Both the position numbers and the translations under genes were made by a program. From NCBI GenBank assembly GCA_963971305.1, contig OZ020307.1:17960359-18024358 (forward strand): DNA of 64,000 nucleotides. Direction: 5' to 3'. This document shows positions 10,628-21,251 of the stretch, piece by piece; position 1 is the first letter of the stretch; every line of letters starts with the position of its first letter. Under the pieces are notes generated by a model, which saw nothing but the letters and a program-made list of their open reading frames with translations, searched no databases and was not told the origin of the DNA. This DNA is from Arcuatula senhousia (Eukaryota; Mollusca; Bivalvia; Mytilida; Mytilidae).

Positions 10628-10633
10628 AATAAA
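10628..10633 (+). promoter_or_regulatory. Candidate polyadenylation signal AATAAA for the ORF1-like gene
   Basis: AATAAA 214 bp downstream of the TGA, followed by a short (TA)n run. Supports a transcript ending without an ORF2. Confidence 0.4.
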
Positions 10634-11094
10634 GTATATATATATATAGCCAAATCACATATATTGCATATGAATTTGAGGTAATTCACTGCATCTAAAC
10701 AACAATGAAACGTAAAAGTGAAGATGTTAAGGGACATACCCAACTGGTATAAATTAAAAACATCCAGAATAAAAATAAAAATCAAGAACTCTAAAAGAAA
10801 AACAAGGATTTTCTTTCAAAATGTAGATCACAATTTCTATTTACAAAGTAAATTCGAAATTAAATTATGTAACTGAGAAAACTACATAAAATAATTAAAA
10901 ATAATAAACTCCTTATCATTTATGTATTGCCTTTAGAAATGAATATAAAAGTAGAAAAAAGTTCAAATTGTATCGTGAAACATCTAATAAAAACAAAGAA
11001 AGTATGAAACTCTATAAAACCGAAAATAATATCATACATGTAGTTTCATCCATATGATTACTGTTCAAACCAACACTGATATACTTTAAATAAA
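10634..11094. other. AT-rich stretch, nothing recognised
   Basis: No long frame on either strand and no RT motif; this is where an ORF2 would begin if the upstream gene were a complete LINE. Confidence 0.45.
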
Positions 11095-11960
11095 GAACCT
11101 ACAGATTCGCTCATCTTTATTCTGCAAAAACAGAGCCACAGTGTCATTTTTTCTTATTCTACAATTACTGAGCCATGCAACAGATACAGAGCGATAAGGT
11201 CCGCTTATTTTTGTTCAACAATTACAGAGCGACCAGAACCGCTCATCTTTGTTCTACGATTATTAAAGAATGAACAAATTCGTTTATCTTTTTTTTTACC
11301 ATGCACTCAATAGCGGCCAGATCCCCTTAATAGTATGTTTATTCTATAATTACAGAGCGGCCAGGTCCGCTTATGTTAATTCTACAATTACAGAGCGGCC
11401 AGGTACGCTTATGTTAACTCAATAATTACAGAGCGGCCAGGTCCGCTTATGTTTATTCTATTTTTACAGAGCGGCCAGGTCCGCTTATGTTAATTTTACA
11501 ATTACAGAGCGGCCAGGTCCGCTTGTGTTAATTCAATAATTACAGAGCGGCCAGGTCCGCTTATGTTAATTTAATAAGTACAAAGCTGCCAGGTCCGCTT
11601 ATGTTTATTCTATTTTTACAGAGCGGCCAGGTCCGCTAAATTTTGCCTTACAAATTTAGAGAAGTCAAGTACGCTTACTTTTGTTCTACAATTACAAAGC
11701 GGCCAGGTCCGCTTATGTTTATTCTACAATTAAAGAGCGATCAGGTTCTCCTATGTTTATTCTATAAATATAGAGCGGCCAGGTCCGTTTAATTTGTCCT
11801 AAAATTACAAAGCGGTCATCTCCGCTCATATTATTTCTAAAATTAGAGAGCAGCATGTTATTTCTAGTATAAATACATAGCGGTCAGGTCTGCTATTTTC
11901 GCCGAGTGTTCAAAGGAATATAATTTTATCTACAATTACATACAAAGCGACCAGATCCAC
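11095..11960 (+). repeat. 38-bp minisatellite, about 20 units, with inverted-repeat core
   Basis: The unit is a GC-rich core GAGCGGCCAGGTCCGCT followed by about 21 AT-rich bases. Core starts at 11355, 11393, 11431, 11469, 11507, 11545, 11583, 11621, 11659, 11697, 11735 and 11773 are exactly 38 bp apart; outer units (11131, 11189, 11227, 11311, 11810, 11848, 11879, 11945) are diverged in sequence and spacing. Each good core contains AGCGG-CCAGGT-CCGCT, a 5-bp stem with 6-base loop. Spacer ends vary more than the core. Confidence 0.9.
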
Positions 11961-13304
11961 CATTCATTAATCATAATGGTCATGCATCTTAATTTTGAAA
12001 AACAATTAGAAATATACCTCTCATGTTACCAAAACTATTCCTCTGATAAAATTGTAGCCCAGGGTATCTTAATCAACGAAATTCATCACGTAACATGTAC
12101 GTCAGATATAATCAACAAAGGCCAAAATATAATAAACATCCATTTATAATATAAACACATGTAATGTTCCGTTAGCTTTACACACAAAAGAAAAAACGTG
12201 CTCGATCTTATGAGCTACTAAACTGACAGAGGATCGAGCTCATTGAAAAACAAATACTTATGGTCTACTTGCCCGGTCTAGATGTACAGCAACACCTGTA
12301 GTTTACATCCATTATAAGAACCCTTAATAATTTAGATAGGACTTGAAAATAGAAAAAAAAATGCAAATGCAATTAAAGTAAACTTATATAAACCATAATC
12401 AATATATTACTCTTTCAATGTACTTTTAAACTTTAATTGCCTTAACAATTAATCAACATTCATAACATAACGATCTAGCTTATAGCATCAGATGCATCTC
12501 GGGAACTATTTTAAAACTGAATAGGTGTGCAAATCGTAATCCATGAATCTCAGTCATTGAAGTATTATTAGTACGTCTAATAATTGCATATAAAGAATGG
12601 AACTTTATGAAACGTTCCGATACCTTGTTCCGTAACAATTACAGATAAATCAAACCCAATTTATAGATATTCATTAACAGAATCTTCGAACTTCTAGAGA
12701 AAAATAAAAAGAGCACATGTCATATGCACGAAATTCTCACCATTAAAACCCGACTACGATCAAGGACTAACCTTTATACAAAAGATTGTAAACGTATAGA
12801 AGAATGCTATCAACCAGTTTGACAACTTTATCTAAATTTTGAACAATGTCTTATTTACATTAAAAGTGTAGAATTGCACAATTTATCCTCGCTAAAGTAG
12901 ATAAAAAATACATATTTACTATGGTTAACATCTTGTCTATCCAAATTTATTGATTTAAACATAATTTACTTTCATTAATTCACTTTCAATGACATTTAGT
13001 TCAAAGTTATAAAAAGATATTACCTAATGAGTATAAACTGACATTGAAAACTTCCAATCGTCGTTAATGTTCCTCTGGACATTGCACTAAAAGCAGGCAT
13101 CTCCGTTTGGGGTTTAGAGCTGTAGCAACATCTAATCCTGTAGTAATTCTAGATGAACCATTGATCGTTGAATGCGTTGAGGCGACGCCAAAGAAAGTTT
13201 TAAGAGTTTCTTTCGATTTGCTGTACATGCATGAAGATTCAAAACAAATAAAAGTATCGTTTTCGTCAGAGTCGAGATCTCAAACATTATAAAAATTGAA
13301 GACG
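11961..13304. other. AT-rich stretch without a supported gene
   Basis: Includes a 61-codon plus frame at 13107-13292 (start MGFRAVATSN) that is unusually non-AT-rich and could be a stray exon or debris, ending next to the second 160-bp repeat. No homology recognised. Nothing else seen. Confidence 0.35.
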
Positions 13305-13464
13305 AAAATTAAATAACCAATTCGGTTCAAAGACACATGTGTATACGTTGAATGCAAACCGTCGAATGACTTAAATTCCCGCCTTTGAATACATGATACA
13401 ATCCCGTGCAAATTCATACGCTTATACGACTAATCACTTTTATCTTAAACGAAAAGAAATTTAT
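13305..13464 (+). repeat. 160-bp direct repeat, copy 2
   Basis: Identical by eye to 8626-8785; flanked on the right by the 3' side of the LINE ORF2 remnant. Confidence 0.88.
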
Positions 13465-13717
13465 GAAACATTTGTAAGAAAACATTACAAAATCAAGTTT
13501 ATTCTGAACTTATTGATGCAATATTTTTTTGTTTGTCCTACTCAGGAAAAGATAACTCTCTAAAAAGTGTTGAGAAGGACTAAAATAATCAGTCATCCCA
13601 GAAATATGAAAATAGTTTATTGCTGAATAAGAATAAGAAAGAAAAACTTTTTAAGAGTATTAGAAGTAAGAGAAGGGATTGCTTGGTGTCTGTGTTGGAA
13701 GAAATGATGAGTGGGGC

Positions 13718-14762
13718 CTACACTATTAAAAATCTCTTAGTCCGTTTGATATAATCAAATGAATGTTTGAAAATAGTCTCGTTTTGCTCTTGACTTAATG
13801 CGGTACTACTACATGTAAGAAGAGTCGCATTTAAAATGGTGTTGTTTGGGAACCAGCTGAGATCATTGACAAGTATAGCTCTATGTTCGCGATATAAGGG
13901 ACATTCAAAGAAGTAATGGTTTATGTTTTCAATGGCAAAGCCACATCGACAAGAAGAGTCTGTTATAATATTGGCTTTGAGTAGGTCACCATTTAGGAAT
14001 GATGCGGAACATCTCAATTGGGTCAATATCATGTTGAGTTTTCGTGGGCCATAGGAAAAGTATTTAGGAACTTTCACAGTAGAGCTACTGTTTTTCTTAA
14101 GTTCGTATTTGAATTGTTTAGCTGATTGCATGTGTCGAATGTTTATATCTAAGTCCTTCCATAGTCTAATGATAGCAGGGATAAAAGAATCTCTAGCTAA
14201 GGATAATCTGCAATAAGGCAGGATAATGTCTTCACTATTTCTTAGGGGATACGTAGAAATAGTTTGAACTTTCGGCGGGATAAGATTTGTAAGATACGAC
14301 GGGGGATTATTGTTAAAAATATTGTAAAACATATAAAGTTTCGTTTCTTCGTCTCTCTGCTAGTGGTTCCCAACCAACGTCACTGTAAATCAATTCATTT
14401 TTAGTAAAGACGGGAAGACCGTAACCAATCTTGCAGCCTCAAGCTACAGCTGTTCAAGTTTATTTGAATTAATGGTTCCACAATTGTCTGTTTTGTCCCG
14501 TTCTTGTTGGTGTTTACTGGTTTTGTTTCTGCCCTTTCGGACTTTTGATATTTGGATACCCCATTGGTACCTCTGCTTCTGTCAAGCTCTTTAAGATCAT
14601 GATCAACGGCTAATTTTACTCGTTTTTGATCACTATCGGAATAGTTAAAAGATGTATCATCGGCGAATAATCTGCAAAATGATGTTAATTCCTCTGCTAT
14701 ATCATTGATATAAATAAAAATCAACAAGGGACCAGTACAGAACCCTGTGGAACACCAGCTCG
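13718..14762 (-). pseudogene. Decayed non-LTR retrotransposon ORF2 (RT core and C-terminal zinc-finger region)
   Basis: Reading leftward: motif B region (GVPQGS-like codons at about 14745-14765 in one frame), then PLLIFIYINDIAEELTSFCRLFADDTSFNYSD with the catalytic FADDT at about 14650, then after a foreign insert an open C-terminal frame (14332-13718) with the thumb-side WKDLDINIRHM region and a C-x-C...H-x4-C cluster (CRCGFAIENINHYFFECPLYREH) typical of LINE ORF2 C-termini. The reading frame breaks at least twice (near 14750 and near 14410), the N-terminal endonuclease and first half of RT are missing, and a dispersed repeat occupies about 14462-14578. The family looks like the Jockey/CR1-type clade group; exact clade not determinable. 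It is dead. Confidence 0.8.
14462..14578 (-). repeat. Dispersed 'AAAAGTCCGAAAGGGC' repeat inserted in the LINE remnant
   Basis: Minus strand reads CAAAAGTCCGAAAGGGCAGA followed by AAACCAGTAAACACCAACAAG. Related stretches occur at 33431-33553 (plus) and 49562-49735 (minus). It interrupts the RT-to-C-terminus continuity of the LINE. Confidence 0.6.
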
Positions 14763-15171
14763 AAGGAACACCGTCCTTCCGTCCGTCACACTTTAGTTTT
14801 CCGCACTTTTTTTCGACATCCTTGCATATATTCAAAATATTTTTAGTATGTGAGTCTACCATAATGAGTTACGGGTCAAGTTTGAGTTTCGTTCCGGTCC
14901 ACTGATGTTGACCTAAATTATGGCCCTTGGACTTAGCAAATTTTGTAAAAATAACAGTTTTCCGCGCTTTTTTTTCTACATCCTTGCATATTTTCAAAAG
15001 ATTTTTGGTATGTGAGTCTACCATGATGAGTTACAGGTCAGGTTTGAGTTTTGTTCTTGTCCTCTGATTTTGACCTAAGTTACGGCCCTCGGACTTAGCA
15101 AATGTTGTAAGAATAACAGTTTTATTTTATTTGCCAGCGGGGCATCAGTGTCATCTTGACACATTTCCTTG
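14763..15171 (+). repeat. CCGTCC-type dispersed element with 161-bp internal duplication
   Basis: Starts CGTCCTTCCGTCCGTC, contains two 161-bp units (14801-14961 and 14962-15122; each runs from TTCCGC.CTTTTTTT to AATAACAGTTTT) and ends GCCAGCGGGGCATCAGTGTCATCTTGACAC. Left edge coincides with the truncation point of the LINE RT. Confidence 0.65.
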
Positions 15172-16446
15172 TTAATTACTAATTAAGAACAAGATGAAAA
15201 CCCTTGAACGTAAATGAAAACTCTAAATGGAAAACGGTAAATTGCACTTTTGATTGGGCATTAATTTATCTCATTCAACCGACGAAACATAGCCATACAT
15301 TTTCCCATGATATATTGTATTCTAATCTTCATAAAGATTAATTTTAGAAGTTTCATCTTCACGTTTCCCCAGGTTTGCCCACGTTATATACGGGTTCACA
15401 ATGTAGTAGCTGTTGTACCACGTTTTGAAAACGTAGACAAACGTAACATTGGTCGAAACGTGACAATGTGACTGGGGATTACCGAGTTTGAAAAAATACA
15501 AATATCAAAAGTGTGTAATTAAAACAATTAATTTGTTTATGTTATTTTCAAATGTAAATCTTCTGAAAATTTGATTTACATCTTCAATGTATGCATCTAA
15601 AGTCCAAAAAGCTAAAAGAAAAAATGTTGAAGAGTAACCAGCCTTACTCTCATGATCGCAATATATGTTTTTAATGCGGATATACCATTGTATATTATCT
15701 GAGCATCTACTAAAAAGTATGTCAAAAACACTTGCTGATGTATAGAGAAGTACCAAAGCAGGTATTAATAAGACTGTAATTTTGGTTATGCTGTATACCA
15801 TATAAATGTTTCAAGGACTTAACTCTTATCATCAGCAATTGAATCAATTTATTGGAAGTTCAAAAATACATAATGTTAAGAATACCATGAGCAACAAATT
15901 CCAGCTTTTAAAAAGACAAACATAATGTTTATAATTCAAGTTGCAAAATCGTGTCATATACTAGAATGTTTTACTTTATTTATTTATTATCATATGATAA
16001 AATAGGCACCTTTAAAGATCTTTAAAAGCATATTATTATTTTTATTTATTTCATGGTGGCATCTTATGATAAATGGTTAAAATATTCATTTTAAATATAA
16101 TGTATAATGTTTTTTCTTCAAGCGAAAAATGATATCTCATATCCAGTCTTCTCAATGAAGTCATTACACTATTTTCTCTAATATTCATCCCATTTATTAA
16201 CCTCTCAACCAGTTGTGAAAAATATTTCTTACGTAAATGACTCTTTTCAGTGTGAGATGACCAGTATGAGATGTGAGCACGTGCAGCAATCTCACACTGG
16301 TCAATTAACAAATAATAACCACCGGTACTGATATTGATCGATGATGTCGACCAATGAAATGCTATGTAATTGAAATTTTCGATTTTTAGAATGAAACCAC
16401 CTAAGGTTCCAGGATATAAAAAATATTTTTTTACGGAAGAAATAGG
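15172..16446. other. Mostly gene-free region
   Basis: Apart from the weak 98-codon minus frame there is a short inverted repeat around CAGTGTGAGAT (16248) and ATCTCACACTG (16290). Nothing else supported. Confidence 0.35.
15505..15801 (-). CDS. Hypothetical 98-residue membrane-associated peptide
   Basis: Open frame beginning MVYSITKITVLLIPALVLLYTSAS, which looks like a signal peptide or signal anchor, followed by a 70-residue region with two cysteines and another hydrophobic patch (TFFLLAFWTLDAY). No family recognised. It may be one exon of a larger gene or chance; the frame is AT-rich and lacks corroborating splice structure. Confidence 0.22.
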   Translation of the reverse strand: MVYSITKITVLLIPALVLLYTSASVFDILFSRCSDNIQWYIRIKNIYCDHESKAGYSSTFFLLAFWTLDAYIEDVNQIFRRFTFENNINKLIVLITHF

Positions 16447-16583
16447 TACTTATAAGCGTTCTTTGAAAACCGGCAATGATCTTTCACTCGTAGAGCGCTC
16501 GTTCCGCTGCGCTCCACTCGTAAAAAGAATGAAAAATTCTATCACTTGTGAAAGATCAGCCGGTCTTTTCCAAGAACTTATGT
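16447..16583. repeat. Imperfect inverted-repeat (fold-back) element
   Basis: Left arm ACTTATAAGCGTTCTTTGAA..ACCGGC..GATCTTTCAC pairs with right arm GTGAAAGATC..GCCGGTCTTTTCCAAGAACTTATG; the centre reads CGTAGAGCGCTCGTTCCGCTGCGCTCC. A plus ORF through it is a by-product. Confidence 0.55.
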
Positions 16584-16872
16584 AAAATCTATAATTCTAA
16601 CCTCTAGAGAAAATTTCGTTTTTCAGTGTAATTGCACGTGCAATTAACGAGCAACCTTTTTCATTTTTTACCTGTAGACGTTAGAGAAAAACCTTCTACA
16701 GCTTAATTTTCGATGAGTATGGAATTTCTAAATTAAAATCATGGGTAATAAATTTGATATTTTAATCGCTCGACAAGCAACTCCATTAAAATAGTAAAAT
16801 TTATTTCCTTTGATGTTAAAAATTCCATAATCAATTCTGTCGCGTTGTAGAAGCTATATGTAATACAGTTAT

Positions 16873-17040
16873 TTAAGTGCAGTTCTCTGTAAGAATCAGG
16901 CAAAATTTAAAAACTTTGAATCATGATTTTAAAAACACACGGTTTTGACAATAAATTGTTATTCAAAATAGCCTAGCTTCTAATGAAGAAACAAACATTA
17001 GTTGTTGTCTCGAGTGTCAGAGGATGGGAAAAATTTCTGT
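16873..17040 (+). repeat. Half-copy of TTAA-flanked MITE (left end only)
   Basis: About 95% alike to 61866-62028 (TTAAGTGCAGTTCTCTGTAAG onward), the left half of the complete MITE at 61866-62253. The right TIR is missing here. It lies about 430 bp upstream of the GPCR start codon. Confidence 0.75.
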
Positions 17041-17465
17041 TAAAAAAAGTGTTATGTTTCCGAATTTTTCAGATCGTTTAATGTCAAAATCATTAAGGTT
17101 TCTGTTATTGCAATTTTATTCTACAAATCCATAATTTGGAGAATTAGTATTTTTGACATCCATATCTGAAATGTCTGTTGTGTTTAAGCCTTATAAATAA
17201 TCTTATCTTGTTTAACTGCTTGACGTTGTGATTGGGCTTCCTCGTCGTTATTCTGGACATTGCTTATTTATTAGCAATTAAGATAGCACATAAAAGAAAA
17301 GAAAACAATCATGACAATGGTTATAGTCCTGAATTCCCGAAGCATCGTTTTAGTATTTGCTACATGTGTTAGTATCACACAATAAACTTGGTACCTTGTC
17401 TAAAGGCAAACACTTTCAGTCATAATATCTATAAGACTTTTATTCTGTTCAACGCTTTGGACGCA
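17041..17465. other. Upstream region of the GPCR gene
   Basis: Presumed 5' UTR/promoter. AT-rich; no upstream coding exon seen and no clear core-promoter motif I would defend. Confidence 0.3.
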
Positions 17466-20400
17466 ATGGTTATAGTCTTTCTTTTCATTACAGGTAAATT
17501 ATAAAAAATATATATATTATTTAAAACTTTCATTTTCTTCTTTTATTTATCATGTTCATGTGGAGTTTTGTCATTTTAAACCTTTGAAATAGAGCGCATA
17601 TGGTGAATCTTGGATAGACGAAAATGCAGTCTTGACATTTGTTTAAATTTATAATTTTAGAATAGAGTTTTAATCTATTTTGTTAAAAAATTGAACAATA
17701 TAATTGAAGATTTTGGAAGCTATAATTTTACAGCATGCAGTATTTTTGTAATGAGGATTGAGTTATCTTTTAAGCCCCAATAGCATGTGTTCTTACCATC
17801 ACAACTTCAAGACCAAAGGAGCCGTTCACAACCAATTCAGATTACACCGAGAGAACATTCTTCAGCACTGATCAATACAACCGATTATTCCGGAATGATG
17901 CTACCTCCAACTCCAACAGTTCAGGTACAGTAAATTAATACATGTAGATATATACGTTTCAATGATCATAATAAATTGTAAAGAGGTGAACCATTCTTGG
18001 TACTACTGAAACCAACGGGTCTAGTACATGTATATGTATACATTTCAATGATCATAATAAATTGTAAAGAGGTGAACCATTCTTTGTACTACTATAGCCA
18101 ACAGGTCTAGACCAAATATGGATGTAGAGAATAAAATTTTAATATTCAAAATTTACTTTAAATTTGTTAACAAATGCAGATATAAAACGTGTGTCTCGGT
18201 TTTGGAATTAATTGATTATAGACGTGCAGCGGTAATTTGTTAGACTACTTTTCTACAGCATGTCCTTTCGAAGAACATAATTTAGATTTACGAACATTTG
18301 CGTCGCTGCTAATGCATGTTTTTTTTTGTTTTTTTAGTGTTGTCTCCTCTTGTTATTGACTCTGGGGTTAAATGTTCCTAAATCATCTGACTTTTACATA
18401 CTTTAACTTTTATTTTAACAGAAATGATAAATGAGAGCACAACTGTATCGTTTAGCATACCCTATCATCGTCATTTAGCTGCAGATGAACATGATGGTGA
18501 GTAGTTATAATGTAACTAATCGGAAAGATATTCCGTATATAACAAAATTTTAAACCAGTGACCTTACACCATATTTCATGACAAAATTACCGATCTCAAA
18601 TGTCCATAAGACAAGACAAAACAAGGGAGACATACCAGAAAAATTGAAGACCGCAATGGTCCTGACTTGGTACAGGCATTTCAAAACAACATTAAATCAG
18701 GTTTTAAGGCGCGCCAAACCCCCCCTTCCATTGCGATCTTTGGGTCCGGTAGTTGTAAGTGAGTTGTAAAGGTTGCATTTAATTTGTTACGGGAATTTAT
18801 TGAAGATAAAATATGTTAACAAAATCTTCCAAAACTAAACATATTAATCAGTAGAGTAAACTACAGCAATAAGTATTGATACCAGAAAATAAATTCAGAA
18901 AGTTTTTTTTTTCTAAAATAAAATTGATTAGTCGGAATTTCGAACATCGCCTGTGTCAAAAGCAGAAAATCACCTGTCTGTGAAGAATTTTAAATGTTGG
19001 AATTGATATTTGAACTAATATACACTCTTTTAAACATACAGTATATCTTTCTTATTACTAGGTATTAAAAGTGGTAACAATGAATCAACTCTTATGAAGA
19101 AATCAACATCAAAATTCGATGTTACCGATGCTTATGATGTCAAGATTTCACCAAATACAGTGACTGAAGCAAAGTCGTTGAGCCATCCTGCAGTGTTATC
19201 TACGACAAACGAACTGACTTATCCAGAATCAAAAGGACCAGAATTATCAGTACCACAGACGACAAGATCGACAACACAAGCTAGAAACAATACTCCCACG
19301 ACAGATGCAGGTTGTTCTGACTTTGATTCCCAAGCTGATTGTGATATGCTCAAACGGGTACTAAGCAATGTCGTAGCACGGTCATCGACTCATTCTACGG
19401 TTCAATCTACGACGACACGAACTACTAACATGCCGATAACCACGACAGATGCTGGCTGTCCAGATTTTGATTCTAGAGCAGATTGTGAACTGCTAAGACA
19501 TGTATTGAGCAATGCAAAAACTCCCTCTATCATTGGTCCGGCACTGACTCTACCCAATCCAGCTACACAACTCTTACCGACTAAGTCTACAAACCAGACG
19601 AGAATACCAACATCACTGTCTTATACATCTCAACAACCAATTCCTAGCCAGACAATTAAAACAACGAGTACTCCTATAACAACTAGAAAAGTACAAACGA
19701 CAACCTTAAATTTCATAGAGATGATGAAAGACATTCTAAAAAGGAGCTATCTTAATGCCTCCACTACAAACGAGCCATACACTGATTATAAAGCTGTGAG
19801 TAATTCATATTATTATAGTATATCATTAAACAGCAATATGGCAAATAAACGTATCTTTTTTTTTTAGTAAAAGAATTTTTTTTAAAAGAAATGGGGTAGC
19901 GATTTGACGAATTTTGTTTTTTTATGATTCAAATAACTATAAACCAAAATAACTTAACAATGCCAGCACATAATTTCACAAATCTAACTGTGTTTTATGG
20001 TTGTGACGTTGTAATAAACCGTCGTTGTTGTTGTTTTTTTTTTAATTCAGCTGCTTGAATATGTCCTGAACCGAAATAGAACAAACGTTGATAAAACTGA
20101 AGTTAACTCTGTTCTCAAACAATTAGAGCACTTGGTACATGAAAATGCGGAGATGTCTCTTTCCAACGCCACTGGGATGTTATCTGAAATATCCGAATGG
20201 GGCCATGCAGACAATGTTACTCTACAGGTAAATATTTATCATGCTAGAATTCTTATTATCTTAACCAACTTGAAATTCTGGAGATTTTTCCTATGATATT
20301 ATCTTTAATTTAAGGATGGTCACTGTTCATGTTTCAGGATTTCAGTCTGATTTCGGAACTCCTCTAGACTTTGCCTTTAAATATTGAAGAATTTTTTTGC

Positions 20401-21209
20401 ACACTGACCCCTACTTTTTATGATATTTTCTGATAATATAGACCTAAACAACCAATTGTATAAAATTTCTTGAAATTCTTGATACAACTTCATGGTTTTT
20501 TAAGGCCAAAAACTTCACAATGATAAAATTATGTAAAATCAAGAGGAAGGAGTCTGATTTCCCACCAAATTTTTGACGTCATTTATCTCGAAAACGAGCA
20601 CACGGACCTATCATTTTCTTTTGGCCATTTGATTAAGTAAACAATTATCTATCATTTCCACCACACATCATAAAATCTTTAATATAAAAAGTTCAGGAGT
20701 GACCATCCTTGAGATTAAAGTCCTTATTTGTCTGTAGTCATCTTCAAGGCATAATTCTGGTCCAAGATGAAAATGTTTTAGTTTAAATTGGTCCCCATCA
20801 TCCGTGGTCTCTGAGAAAACAAATTTGACTAGACTAAATATTCTTTCATTTCTATTCAAAGAAGAGAAAATAATTACAAACGTACTTATACTGTTATATC
20901 CTCGATTCGAAGGTTATACTGTTTTACATGTACCTCTGTCCATTCGTTTTTTATTTTCTTTTTTCTTTTTTTTTACTTGAGACGAAGTTAAAATTTTCTG
21001 TTGTTATATTGGCTAAAAAGTAGATTTTATATTTTTTTTTCAGTACTCCTCGTCGGTTATATCTGGATTGGTTGAGATATACAAGGCCAACTCGACTGCT
21101 TATGAAGGGGATTCAGTACAGGTGAAAAGACCGTTTATATAATTATACAACACAAGAAATTTACGGACTCCATTCATTTCCTTGAAGTACGACCCCCCCC
21201 CCCTCCTCC

Positions 21210-21251
<42 letters not shown>

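Noticed and set aside
11095..11960. CRISPR-like alternation of conserved core and variable spacer
   Set aside because: Period is fixed at 38 bp, the spacers are themselves related AT-rich sequence, and the DNA is clearly animal nuclear; it is a minisatellite.
8626..13464. 160-bp repeats as retroviral-type LTRs
   Set aside because: Too short, no TG..CA ends, primer-binding site or pol frame between them.
16370..16585. 71-codon plus-strand ORF
   Set aside because: Lies on both arms of an inverted-repeat element; no protein features.
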